Shown: piece after piece, positions 49,428 to 59,215 of the stretch | Position numbering within the stretch: the first letter of the stretch is position 1 | How the letters are laid out: every line of letters begins with the position of its first letter | NCBI RefSeq assembly: GCF_000711695.1 | Contig: NW_013546912.1 | Location: forward strand, 1 to 59,773 | From: Tilletiaria anomala UBC 951 | Taxonomy: Eukaryota > Basidiomycota > Exobasidiomycetes > Georgefischeriales > Tilletiariaceae | DNA: 59,773 nt | Direction: 5' to 3' | Program-made: the position numbers and the translations under genes | The notes under the pieces: model-generated | Database searches by the model: none | Told to the model about the DNA's origin: nothing | What the model saw: only the letters and a program-made list of their open reading frames with translations

Positions 49428-51775
49428 TTACATGAGTCCGAGATCCTGAAACGGAAAGTGCAAGTGATGTGCGGGAGGAGGTCACCAGGTTGCCTCCTTA
49501 CACGCCAACCAAAAGAGGGGAAGAATAACTGCAAACTCACCTTTTCTATTTGAGCTGCGGCGATAGGGTGGTAGAAACCTTTGTTCTCGACGAACGTCTT
49601 CTTAGCAAGTTCAGGCTCAATCTTGTGCAGTGCGCGATAGACGGTGCGGCAGAACTTCATCCTACCTTGGCCTTTGACCCACTCGGCCGCTTGCCTGGCG
49701 TACCTGTCGTCATCGGACTTGACCTCGAGCGCGACTTCAAAGAAGCGTAGCAGCACCTCCCCGTTCGTCGCTTTCGAGAAGCCGTACGCATCATCGAGCT
49801 GCGTGACGACCGTAGGTGGCACCTGCGGACCCGAGTGGAGCTTCTCGAGAAAGACGACAATCTGGTTGGCGTTCCAGCCCTGGATGTCCACAGGACCGAA
49901 AGCCGTAGCAGCTCCAGCCTTGTTGTTCGCGGCGCCGGTGATGACGGCTTCCCAGCGCTGGGCGAGCGCAAAGGCGGCCTCGGCGAGCGAGCTATCGTAA
50001 TCCTTCGTCATGTCGACGGGGAGGTCGACGCCTTCGCCGTACAACCATGCATCCCACTGGATGTTGTCGAGTTTCTTGGTAATCTCGGGCGAGCCTGCGT
50101 AGAATGCGTACAGGTGGGCACGCCACTCTTCCGTAGTCACCGAACGGTCCTGTGTGCGATAGGAGAATGCGTCAGCGGGGGCAGGCAGACCCGGCTGCTG
50201 ATCGCGATTGCCACTTACGAAAAAGGTGGCAAAATAGGCTTTGACGTACGGCATGAATACATCCAGGCCTCCGACCGTGCGCTCAATGTGCAAGAGGAAG
50301 TTGGAGCCCTTCTCGTACGGGACCGAGGAGAAAGCGTCGTCCTGGTTGAATCATCGTTCAGATTGAATAAGACTGACTTGCAGTGTTTGTACACTCTTTG
50401 ATTACTCACAGGGTCTTCGACGCCTTTGAAGACAGGCACGAGCCGCTGGAAGCGCGGCTCCCCTGCGAACTGCTCAAGCGCGTCCTTGAGCGCCTTGGCG
50501 CCGATGATGTAGCTGAACCCGCGCGCCGCAGGGCCCTCCTTGCTCTGCGCGCCGCCGTGCACCTCCTGCAGAACGAGTCGCTCGAGATAGACGGTCCAGC
50601 CCTCGTTGAGCCAGAAGGAAGACCAGTTGGCGCAGGATGTGAGGTTGCCAGACCAACTGTGCATCAGCTCGTGTGCCAGCACGTCCGTCAGCGACCGATC
50701 GCCGCAGACGAGCGCTGGCGTCAGCGTCGTCATGTTTGCGTTCTCCATTCCGCCGTACGGGAACGAAGGGGGTAGTACAACCGAGTCGCTGCAAGAAGCC
50801 CGCGAGAGTGTCAATCATCCGCGTCCGTTGACGCGCGGGCCAGATCCACTCACTACCGTGTCCACGAATACGGACTGACGATTTTCTCGGCCGCCTGCAA
50901 AAAGTGCTCAGCGTCGCGCTCGAATTCCCACTTGGCGTTCTCTACGACGGGCGCTTCGGCGTAGATGCCTGTGCGGGGGCCGAGCGCGCGGAAGTCGAGC
51001 ACGCCGCCCACGACGGCGATGAGGTACGTGGGGATACCAATGCGTTGCTCGAATGTGTACTCCTTCTCACCATCTCCCGATGGAAAAGGATCGCCGGGCG
51101 CCGCGTGCGTGGGCAAAGCGCTCATGAGGACCGGGATGCGGCTGCGCACACGCGAGGTGTACGTCACCTTGCGTGCTGGCGAGTCGAAGCAGGGGAGCAT
51201 GCTGCGTGCATGGATGGCCTGGCATTGCGAGTAGAGGAACGGCGCTGTCTTTGCTGCTGTTTGTCTGTGAATGTATTTCCAAGATGAGATGTCAGCGTAG
51301 AGCGAGGAGCTGTGATTCTCTCATCCAGAGGCGGGAATCACTCTTTGGTCAGCCAACCCAAGGCAGTGCACTCCTCGGTAGTAGCGTAGTCGATCTTCAG
51401 CTTGCATGTTTCGCCCAGCTTCATAGCCTTCGGAAGGGGAACATGCAGCGCTTCGCCAAGCATGCCCTTGCGGGCGTCCTTCTTCCACCCTTTGACTTCT
51501 TTACCGTCGATCTCCACGCGCCTGATATCGAGATAAGACGTATCCAGCACGACGTGCTCGATGGCGGCATGTGCGACGCGCAGCTCGTGCTCAACGCTCC
51601 CCTCGATGCGCTTTCCGTCCCAATCGATGAGCCAGTCGACGTGGAGGTGGGTGCTGTAGATCTGTGCGATGTTGGACAGCGTGTGTCGGTCCTCGATCGC
51701 GGGACGAGCTGGCGCCGGAATCTCGGTCGGACCCGGCGGCGTCCAACTGGACGGGAGCGAGGTCGAGGCGGCCAT
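49428..51775 (-). CDS. LAP2: Leukotriene A4 hydrolase-type M1 aminopeptidase
   Basis: Exons complement(49428..49445, 49541..50341, 50410..50788, 50854..51264, 51342..51775) give about 680 residues. Known role: zinc aminopeptidase with epoxide hydrolase ability; Lap2 in yeast. Seen: exopeptidase motif GGMEN (294-298), zinc site HELMH (321-325) with Glu344 in LNEGWTVYLER as third ligand, AIHARSMLPCFD, SSVPYEKGSNFLLHIE, and the helical C-domain (EVLLRFFEVALEVKSDD) ending IEKDLGLM from an 18-nt last exon. Junctions were verified by phase. In the same frame an upstream ATG at 51982 would add 69 residues rich in Arg and Ser, a possible mitochondrial signal; the ATG at 51775 matches the usual family start. 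Confidence 0.95.
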
Positions 51776-52763
51776 TGTTGCGAGGGGGCGACGGTGGAGC
51801 GCAAGAGATACAAGCTGTCGTGAGTATTTTTCTTTCACAAGTGAATCAGCCGGGTTTTTCGGCGAAAGATGCAGGATTTTCGCGCTGCCGGCAATTGAAG
51901 AATAAGAATGGAGGATGAGCAGACGCTGGAGGCTGGATCGCGGCGGTCGCCTGACTGCTGGGGCTGCGACGCGACTGGCCATTCACCCGATGTGGCTGCA
52001 GCACAGTAAGAGTCCTATTGTCCGTTTGTTCAGGGTATCTGCACTTGAGCAGCGTGGCGAGGGCGCTCAACGTCACAGGAGGGAAATGAAAGAACGTGAT
52101 ATGGGGGTATATATATATATATATTCGCATCTGGACCAGGTCACGACCTTGCGTCCAAGATCAAGCGTGCTTGGAGCCTGAACGCCCAACATACATTAGG
52201 GTTGCTGGCGAGCAAAATCAAGCTTTGTGGGTATTTTAGGGTTGCGACTACAACTGTCCACCCGTTTAGGAGTTAGCCACGTAGTCACCACGTGGTTGCA
52301 ACCGTCGGGCATTCTAGCCGACAAGTGGCCGATCGAGCGTCCGTGCGACACATCCGACCGAGGAGCTGGAGAGGAACCGGCGTTGGTGACCAAAAGACGT
52401 TTGTAAGAGGAACACTCCCGCCTGCAGCTAGCCTAGCCCAGCCCAATGCAGTGTAGTGCAGCTCGGGACTTGCAGTGGGGTCGTGTGTCGTGTGTGAAGG
52501 TATACTGTGGCTTCTCATTCCGCTCGAACGTAACGTCCCACTGTGCCATGGGTAATCATGCCAACTCCATCTTCTGTACATGTATTTTCTTCGTCTCCGC
52601 TTACTCTCCGCGTCATCTTGGGCAGTGACATGCACCCACGCACATAGAGCCTTTGTCTAGTGCTTTTTCCCTCCTCCCCCCTGCTTCGTACGACGTCTGG
52701 TGCGCCTAAGTTCCCTCAGCGACTTTCCGAAACTGTAGCCGCCCCCATATCTCGCACGCAACC
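51776..52763. promoter_or_regulatory. Shared aminopeptidase/SET-like gene divergent region
   Basis: About 990 bases between divergent starts (shorter if the upstream aminopeptidase ATG is used). Seen: a TA dinucleotide run at 52108-52124, two copies of TTAGGGTTGC at 52196-52205 and 52236-52245, and an E-box-like CACGTG near 52287-52294. No gene is supported. Confidence 0.55.
52108..52124. repeat. TA dinucleotide microsatellite
   Basis: An uninterrupted TATATATATATATATAT run after a G tract (GGGGG). A second, shorter TA run lies at 29515-29525. Confidence 0.8.
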
Positions 52764-53518
52764 ATGGCGACAGCAGCGACATCCCCCTCCTCAACCGCCG
52801 CCTACGCCGGACACATGTCCAACGGCGAGCCGACCGCATTGTCGCAGTCGTACGTCCCCACGCACCCGGGCCTTTTCTACGTGCAGTTCCAGCCGGGCTC
52901 GTACAACTCGTCGCTCACTGCACTGCGCGACTTTGCTAAGGGCGAGACGATCGCGAGCATGGACGCTGCCCGCGAGTCCAAGCTGATCCGGTACTCGACT
53001 GTCCAGGTGGCCGAAGATCGACATGTCGAGCTGAACAGCGAGTGAGTGTGCAATGGGGACTGTCGGGACACATGCACTCGCGGATATTGCTGATGGTTAC
53101 AAATATTATGCCAGCCTTCTGTACTGCAACCACTCGTGCGATCCAACCGTCGTGTTTGACGTCAGCAGCGGCGGGCCGAACCCAAGTGACTGGAAGGCCA
53201 AGGCATGGAAGAACATCAAGAAGGGAGACACTCTAACTTTCTGTACGTCGTTCACATTCGTTGCATTAGCTGCTACCGAGCTCATCGCCTTCCTCCCACT
53301 TTTATCACCCGCTTTCAGTCTACCCCAGCACAGAATGGTCTATGTCACAACCCTTCGTATGCAACTGCAGCAGCGCGCAGTGCCTTGGTACCATATCTGG
53401 CGCGGCGTGCCTGCCGGCCGAGCTGCTGCTTGGCGACGAGCCACGATACTGGGTCAATGCGCATATCCGCAAACTCAAGGAAGCGCAGCTCAAACAGCAG
53501 CAGCAGGCTCAACAATAG
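52764..53518 (+). CDS. SET-domain-like protein with post-SET cysteines
   Basis: Exons 52764..53041, 53115..53242, 53319..53518 give about 201 residues. Seen: a SET-like N-part (GLFYVQFQPGSYNSSLTALRDFAKGETIASM), the NHSCDP motif that forms the SET active-site pseudoknot (LLYCNHSCDPTVVFDV), KNIKKGDTLTFFYPSTEWSMSQPF, and a post-SET CNC-x4-C cluster (CNCSSAQCLG) that usually binds zinc. The C-terminus is Gln-rich. Family members are predicted lysine methyltransferases, but the SET core is short here and the conserved catalytic tyrosine and SAM motif (GxG) are not obvious, so activity is uncertain. Intron placement restores the continuous NSDLLYCNHSC and LTFFYPSTEW. Confidence 0.85.
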
Positions 53519-53546
53519 ACTGAACTCTAGGTCGGAAAGCATAATA

Positions 53547-53747
53547 TTAGAGTAGAGCAGGATGTGATGTGGAGGCGACGGACCGTAAATGGTATTCGCG
53601 CCAGATATAGGCCACTAAAATGATAGAAGTCCCTACAGCAGAAGCAAACAAGGCTGTATTTCGACACATATTAAAAATCTCCTTGCCAGGGAACTCATCC
53701 GTCCCGTATGTCAGCCGCTCCTCCTGCACGCCTTGCTCACCGAACAT
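53547..53747 (-). CDS. Possible small single-span membrane protein (66 aa)
   Basis: An uninterrupted ATG frame encodes MFGEQGVQEERLTYGTDEF, then a hydrophobic helix (NTALFASAVGTSIILVAYIW) of about 20 residues followed by basic residues, which is the pattern of a tail- or signal-anchored small protein. It starts only 12 bases downstream of the TPT1 stop on the same strand and lies convergent to the SET-like gene. I do not recognise it. It could be a fortuitous frame in the TPT1 3' region. Confidence 0.4.
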   Translation of the reverse strand: MFGEQGVQEERLTYGTDEFPGKEIFNMCRNTALFASAVGTSIILVAYIWREYHLRSVASTSHPALL

Positions 53748-53759
53748 TCCCGCTACAGA

Positions 53760-55052
53760 CTACTCTGCGCGCCCTTCATCAGATGAGAAAGAATGAGGAA
53801 GGCAGAGGATGCCACCCTTGTCATCTTCGACGCGCGCAAAGTACTTGAGCGGCAGCAGCCCAGAAGAGGACAGCGCGCTGGCAGCCTTGGCGCGTGACTT
53901 GCTCGCCTGCGGTGGCCGCGGTTTGCGCGGTGGGTACTTGCGCTGGTTTGGAGTGTCGGAAGGGGCTGCGTTTGGTGTCGGGGCTAGGGCTTGCTCCACT
54001 GCTGCCGCTGTCGATGCTGGCGATGAGGGCGCTGCAGCGCCGGCATGTGCGCCGGACCTCCCTTCTGCTGTATTCGAAGATGGTGGCGACGGCGGCGTAT
54101 AAGGGACACCCGGCGTCAACACAGCGCCATTGCTTGCGACGCCGAATTGCACTCCATCCTTTAGCGCCTTCTCGACATTCACAAAGATACGGACCTTGCT
54201 GCTTGTGCGCATCCCACTGATTACGCCTTCTGCACCGGGTATGCCCTTGGCGAGGTGGATGTGGTTGCGCGACATGCTCAGCAGTCCGCCCGTCGCAAGG
54301 ATTTGGGTGAACGCTATCGGCGTCGTGCCATGCACAAGCGTGTACGTCGGGTGTGTGGTCGATGGAGTTTCCAAGGAGTTGGAAGAAGAGGAGGCTGAGA
54401 GATGTTCGGCGAGGTTGGACAGCGTAAGTGGTACATGATCCAAATCGACGACGTCCTTCATGGAATGACCTTGCACCGCGCGAATCCACCACTTTCCTCC
54501 GTTCATTTCAGCATCTTGCCTGACTTGGAAGCGCTTCTTCACATTCGAGTCGACACATTCCAGCACATCCTGCACGTCTGGCGCACGGCTGCTCGCCTGC
54601 ACTGCTTCTCTGCCTCCTGCAGCTTGGGCGGGAGTAGCATCGCGCGCCTCTAGCTCCTCGTCGTCGCCACCGCCACCACCATTACCAAGCCTCTCCTTCG
54701 AGCGGGGAGGCATCTTGATTTTTGAAATCTTCGGCCGCGTAAGCACCTTTTCCAGCTCGACGTAACCGTCAGGCAGGACCTTCAACCCTTCAGAGGCGGC
54801 GCCATGTCGCAAAATGTACGAAAGCGCTTTCGACAATTGCGTATCCGGGCTATCCTCTTGGCGACCGCCAATTCCTCGTCCACCCCCTCCCGCTTTTGGC
54901 TTTCCTTTCACATGGACCGTGTTGCTTATATGACCATGAGCGTTGCCGTTGCCATCCTGTGCAGTATCGACGGGCTGGCTGGCGGAAGCCGAGGGTGTAT
55001 TTGCGTCTTCATCCAACGTGAGCCCTTGCAATGACGGTGCCGCACCGGACAT
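53760..55052 (-). CDS. TPT1: tRNA 2'-phosphotransferase
   Basis: A single exon of 430 residues from the ATG at 55052, which has a strong context (A at -3); an in-frame ATG at 55154 would add 34 residues. Reaction: removes the 2'-phosphate left at the splice junction of ligated tRNA, using NAD+ and releasing ADP-ribose 1'',2''-cyclic phosphate. Seen: LSKALSYILRHGA with the catalytic Arg/His pair, LPDGYVELEKVL, KWWIRAVQGHSM, LVHGTTPIAFTQIL, NHIHLAKG, SSKVRIFVNVEKAL, and LKYFARVEDDKGGILC. Long Gly/Ala/Ser/Pro-rich insertions occur before the fold, after KISKIKM and before the last strand, so the protein is nearly twice the yeast length (230). Confidence 0.94.
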   Translation of the reverse strand: MSGAAPSLQGLTLDEDANTPSASASQPVDTAQDGNGNAHGHISNTVHVKGKPKAGGGGRGIGGRQEDSPDTQLSKALSYILRHGAASEGLKVLPDGYVELEKVLTRPKISKIKMPPRSKERLGNGGGGGDDEELEARDATPAQAAGGREAVQASSRAPDVQDVLECVDSNVKKRFQVRQDAEMNGGKWWIRAVQGHSMKDVVDLDHVPLTLSNLAEHLSASSSSNSLETPSTTHPTYTLVHGTTPIAFTQILATGGLLSMSRNHIHLAKGIPGAEGVISGMRTSSKVRIFVNVEKALKDGVQFGVASNGAVLTPGVPYTPPSPPSSNTAEGRSGAHAGAAAPSSPASTAAAVEQALAPTPNAAPSDTPNQRKYPPRKPRPPQASKSRAKAASALSSSGLLPLKYFARVEDDKGGILCLPHSFSSDEGRAE

Positions 55053-55467
55053 GATCGGAAATGATAATCTCTGACGAATTGACTTTTTCGTAGCAAATTC
55101 ATGCATAAGCTTGAACCTCGTGGAGCCAGAATTGTGACCGAAGGGAGGCAGCATGCACCATCACGGTCCATGGTCGCAAGGCAACTAGCAAAATCTCCTC
55201 ACCTCGTTGCGGGTGGTCCTTTGCATTTTCCTCAATACGAGTTGATGACATAAGCATTGCGCACCGCAATGCCAGTGACAACTCGATTTGGCACTATCTT
55301 CAGACAGCTGGGACGCTGGGAGCATACAAAGTCGCAGGTCATCGGTCACGCTGGGGAATTTATCCGTTGCATGCGCATCTGGTACCAACGTCGACCATCC
55401 AGATGGACGAGAAAGATAGAAATTTAATCATAGTCGGCTCAGATTTCCTAAAAAACATCATCCAACC
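55053..55467. promoter_or_regulatory. Shared TPT1/AlkB divergent promoter
   Basis: A 415-base interval between divergent starts (313 if the upstream TPT1 ATG is used). No gene or clear element is seen. Confidence 0.5.
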
Positions 55468-56560
55468 ATGGCCGAGCGTCCGGCAAAGCGTTCGCGTAGA
55501 GTCCGGTCCGAAGCGTCGCCTTCGCCAGACAGAGTAACGGATGCCTTCAAACTACCAGCGTCTCAGCCCAAGCCTCAAGGAGATAAATCTCAAGGCGAGC
55601 AACTCATCGCACCAAGGGCTCAGCCTCGCATGGAACAGTTGACCAAGTCAGAGTGGTTCGAAAAGTACCGCTTAAAAGAACTTGCAGACGCGGAGGTGTT
55701 CTACAAGGCCAACTGGGTGGACAGCAAGACGGCCAACGCCTGGTTGAAGGAACTCAATGAGCTTTCCGAATGTTCGTAACGCCGGATACCCCGTAGTGCC
55801 CCCATATCGACCACATCTGCATCGGCTGATTTGCCTTCACTTTCAACGGAGCACAGGGTACCGGCCTAAGCTCAAAGTCTACGGCCGCGATATCACTCAG
55901 TCACGGGAGATAGCAGCGTACAGCACTTCTCCGATATTGACTCTCAAATACAGCGGTCATCCCGTAGAGATTCACTCACCTTTCCCGCGACTGCTGCAGG
56001 AGATCGCAGATCGACTTTCCAACGAGGACTGCCTCGGTAATGAAGTGGGCTTTAACCATTGTATGCTGAATCGTTATCAGAGCGGCGCTATTCATTTAGG
56101 AAAGCACCACGATAACCGTGAGTTGGCGCGACATCTGAAATACAAGCTGAGTTGAGTACTTATCATGCGAGCGTGACGGATTAGTGGAAAATAAAGTCAT
56201 CGTCACGGTCTCGCTTGGCGCAGCAAGAACGTTCATCCTGGAGCGCAAAAAGCCACGCGGATCGAAACAGGCTACTCTGTCTGCGAGAGGACCCGCAGAT
56301 ACGCCGAGTCCGAAGCTGAAAAGTTCCTACGACAGCGACAGCCAGCACAAGAAGATAATACTAGGGAATGGCAGTTTGCTTGTCATGCAAGGGTATACGC
56401 AACATAATTATACCCACGAGATTCCAAAGGAGAGGAGGATCAAGGACCCACGCATCGTGAGTCTTCTGGGCAAGGCTTCCGGATGTGAGTCTGAGAGCGG
56501 CTGATTCGGGACTCGCCGCTTCCACCGCAGAGCATCACATTTAGGCAATTGATAAATTAA
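55468..56560 (+). CDS. AlkB-type 2-oxoglutarate/Fe(II) dioxygenase (ALKBH2/3-like)
   Basis: Exons 55468..55771, 55857..56117, 56185..56456, 56531..56560 give about 288 residues. Known role of the family: oxidative demethylation of alkylated DNA or RNA bases. Seen: KRSRR at the N-terminus (possible nuclear signal), YSTSPILTLKYSG, FNHCMLNRYQSGAIHLGKHHD with iron ligands His185 and Asp187, SLGAARTFILERK, GSLLVMQGYTQHNYTHEIPK with the third ligand His266, and RISITFRQLIN with Arg278 and Arg284 for 2-oxoglutarate. The final 30-nt exon after a GTGAGT...CCGCAG intron supplies SITFRQLIN; reading through without it would lose the last conserved arginine. A Ser/Pro-rich insertion (about 205-235) interrupts the core. 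Confidence 0.93.
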
Positions 56561-56746
56561 CTGGAGAAATGAAATGAGAGCGGGGTATAGTGAATCAAAT
56601 CTGACACGGCGGTGTAGCGTTGGAATGCAATTATTGCACGCCGCCGAGACTGCGCTCCCACATTGAGCACTGCGCTTTGAGGAAAAGGCACTGCCGGGTG
56701 TGCGAATTGAAGCCGTCAGGAATATCTTGCAAGGACTCTATCATGC

Positions 56747-59215
56747 TCAAACGATGCTCACCAGATCAGCGCGTATAACCGTTTCCTGATATTCAGCAGC
56801 AGCCGCTCTAGAAATCTCTTGAAACCTGCGCCTGGCATCGGCTCTTGCAGCATCATACCTCGCCGCTCGCACCTTGTCCTCGTTCTTGGCACCAGCCAGT
56901 TCCGCCGCCATCGCCGAGCGCTCCTCTTCGTGATTCTGACGCTGTACCTCGCGAATTGCATCCTCCTCCTCGCGCTTGTGGCGCTCAGCTTCCAGCGCAT
57001 CTTGCACACCCGCTAGCTGCGCCTGCGCATCCTCCGATACCGCGACTTGTACGCTCCGTTGCGCCTCAGCCTCCTCCCGCAGCTGCCGCTCCTCAGCGAG
57101 CTGCGCTTCCAGTTCTCGGATTCTGGCCTCCATCGCAGTTGTTTCGGCACGTTCTTCCTTCCGCGCGCCTGCCGACGGATCGGCAGCGCACGAGTCGAGC
57201 CCAGAACCATGCCCATGCGCCTTGCTGTCCTGCGCGTGCAGCTCGTCAAGCTCCAAAGCATCCAGGTCATTCGTGAGTAGTGCGTCAGGATCCCCAAAGC
57301 GCTGGTCTGGCGGGGAGAGCTCCATGCTCTCGAATGCCGCTTCCAAGCCAATGCTCTCTCGTAGTGCGCACTTCGAGGTGATGCCTCGCTTTATTCGCGG
57401 CGAAGGCTTTGGCAACGCGGTCAGGATGCTCGAAGAGGGTGCTGGCGCTGGCAGCAAAACCGATGCGTCGCCATCGTGATAGTTTGAGTGCGCTTGGATA
57501 GCCTGCAGCAGACTGTCATCTTGCTCGCCGTCTCCGTCGTTCCTGAGCTCTGCAAGATCGCTGAAACGCGGCGAAGCCAGCGCCGCTCTACTCTTGCGCA
57601 TGTCCGACGCTGTCATCGAGGGATCTCGGCGCTTCAGAGATTCGTCAATCTCGCCAGTCATGCGCTGCGCAGGCGGCGATGGCACAAGATGACTGTAGCT
57701 CGCATCTACGTCGGCCTCTGCCGCGCTGGTACACGCGTCGATGTCGGAAGCGAAGCTTTGGTCCTGCAGGGGCTTCTGACTGCTTTGTTTCGTTGGGCCC
57801 TCTGCGCTGCTTACGCTAGGCTCGTACACTCGGAGCTTCGAGTGCTTGGCAACTTCAAAGGTAAATGTTGCACCTGGTGCTTTTGCGGTACTGCTCTCGC
57901 CTGTCACTCCTTCCCCCTCCTTCACCAGCTGCTCCAAACTCTGCAATGAAATACCAGCTTTGCTGGCCATGGACTTCAGGTTCTCCATAAGCTCTGCGTC
58001 AATTTCGGCAGACAGTTGGCGTGCCTGCTGCTGCACAAGCTTCGTCGGTGGTCGCAGCAAGGACGACGAGAGCGGAGTGCGGACGGAAGTCGAAGAGGAG
58101 AAGTTGCCGAGTGAGCGCCGCGGACGCTGCGAGGCACTTTTAGTGGGAGGGGCCAGATGACTCGCTCTGACTGGGGGCTCTTTCTTCGGCGTCGTTGGGG
58201 AATTGCTGCGTACAGCTGTAGCAGCTCGTTTCGCACGATGCGGACTGTTCGTTTCGCCACTTCGCTTTCCAGCCGCACTTGTGGCTTGCGCCTTTTGTTT
58301 GCCCGCGCTTGAAGGCGAAAGAGCAGCAGGTTGTAAATTTCGATCAACGACACCCAAAGAAGGTCTTCGTCTTGTCACATTGCGGCCAATGCGTGAGCCG
58401 GACGCGCCTGTAGGACCAAGCAACGACTCTGCTCTGCGATGGCTGAGCGGCTTGGAGCGCAAGCCAGGAGTCTCAGATGGAGACGCATCGCCCGCCACAA
58501 TAATGCCACTCTCAATCTCACGACTTTGGTCGGCATCCGAGCTGGTGACGGAAGAAAAAGGGGTCGTGCCGGGGCCCACTCCCGATTTCTTGACGTCGAA
58601 GGAGTGTCCAGAGACTGACGGGATAAGCGAGAGCCGAGGTCGACGCACGGCAGATGCGCTTGCACTTTGTAACTTGGCCTGCGCCGCCTTGCTTCGTGGA
58701 GACCCAGGCGGAAGGGCAGTTGGTGGTCTCATGGCAGTGCTACCGACAGAAATATTGGTCGAAGTTGCCGGGCGAGGCAGGCCGCCCTTTGCGGATGGAG
58801 CACCGGGAATCTTGAAGCCAGGACCACTCATCTTGTGGTGCATGCCCCTTCCGGAAGGCGAGTCCGGAATTCCAGAGATACTCTGTGGGCGTGTCCGCTG
58901 ACCTGCACCTGCCAATGGCCCGCGTAAGGACGTCGCTCGGCTACATTCATTGGCTTCCGGATCCACGTTGGCATCGACACCTGTTAAGGGGAATTGGCTT
59001 TGGCTCACCGCCGTAGTCTTTGTAGATTTCATCTTTTCCTGAGACAAACTGTTTCGCGATAGAGAGAAGCGGACACCCGTCTTGCTGCTCTTGGGTGTGC
59101 CACTTGGTGTGGTCGATGCCGGGCCTGAGGCAGCGTTGGTAGTATTAGGCGCGGTCGACTTGCGCCGGGACAGCGGGTCAGCACGCCATGGCTTTTCCTT
59201 CGACGGGTCAGCCAT
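56747..59215 (-). CDS. Ser/Pro-rich coiled-coil protein, unidentified
   Basis: A single long exon of about 822 residues from the ATG at 59215 (MADPSKEKPW). The N-terminal two-thirds is basic, Ser/Thr/Pro-rich and probably disordered, with many SP/TP and RRxS-type sites (RRKST, RRPSL, RRRPS). The last 150 or so residues form a strong Glu/Arg/Ala coiled coil (MEARIRELEAQLAEERQLREEAEAQRS onward). This architecture is shared by cytoskeleton-, spindle- or septum-associated fungal proteins, but I recognise no specific family. The frame ends ADLVSIV at a GGTGAGC sequence that could be a splice donor, so a further 3' exon is possible. Confidence 0.75.
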   Translation of the reverse strand: MADPSKEKPWRADPLSRRKSTAPNTTNAASGPASTTPSGTPKSSKTGVRFSLSRNSLSQEKMKSTKTTAVSQSQFPLTGVDANVDPEANECSRATSLRGPLAGAGQRTRPQSISGIPDSPSGRGMHHKMSGPGFKIPGAPSAKGGLPRPATSTNISVGSTAMRPPTALPPGSPRSKAAQAKLQSASASAVRRPRLSLIPSVSGHSFDVKKSGVGPGTTPFSSVTSSDADQSREIESGIIVAGDASPSETPGLRSKPLSHRRAESLLGPTGASGSRIGRNVTRRRPSLGVVDRNLQPAALSPSSAGKQKAQATSAAGKRSGETNSPHRAKRAATAVRSNSPTTPKKEPPVRASHLAPPTKSASQRPRRSLGNFSSSTSVRTPLSSSLLRPPTKLVQQQARQLSAEIDAELMENLKSMASKAGISLQSLEQLVKEGEGVTGESSTAKAPGATFTFEVAKHSKLRVYEPSVSSAEGPTKQSSQKPLQDQSFASDIDACTSAAEADVDASYSHLVPSPPAQRMTGEIDESLKRRDPSMTASDMRKSRAALASPRFSDLAELRNDGDGEQDDSLLQAIQAHSNYHDGDASVLLPAPAPSSSILTALPKPSPRIKRGITSKCALRESIGLEAAFESMELSPPDQRFGDPDALLTNDLDALELDELHAQDSKAHGHGSGLDSCAADPSAGARKEERAETTAMEARIRELEAQLAEERQLREEAEAQRSVQVAVSEDAQAQLAGVQDALEAERHKREEEDAIREVQRQNHEEERSAMAAELAGAKNEDKVRAARYDAARADARRRFQEISRAAAAEYQETVIRADLVSIV

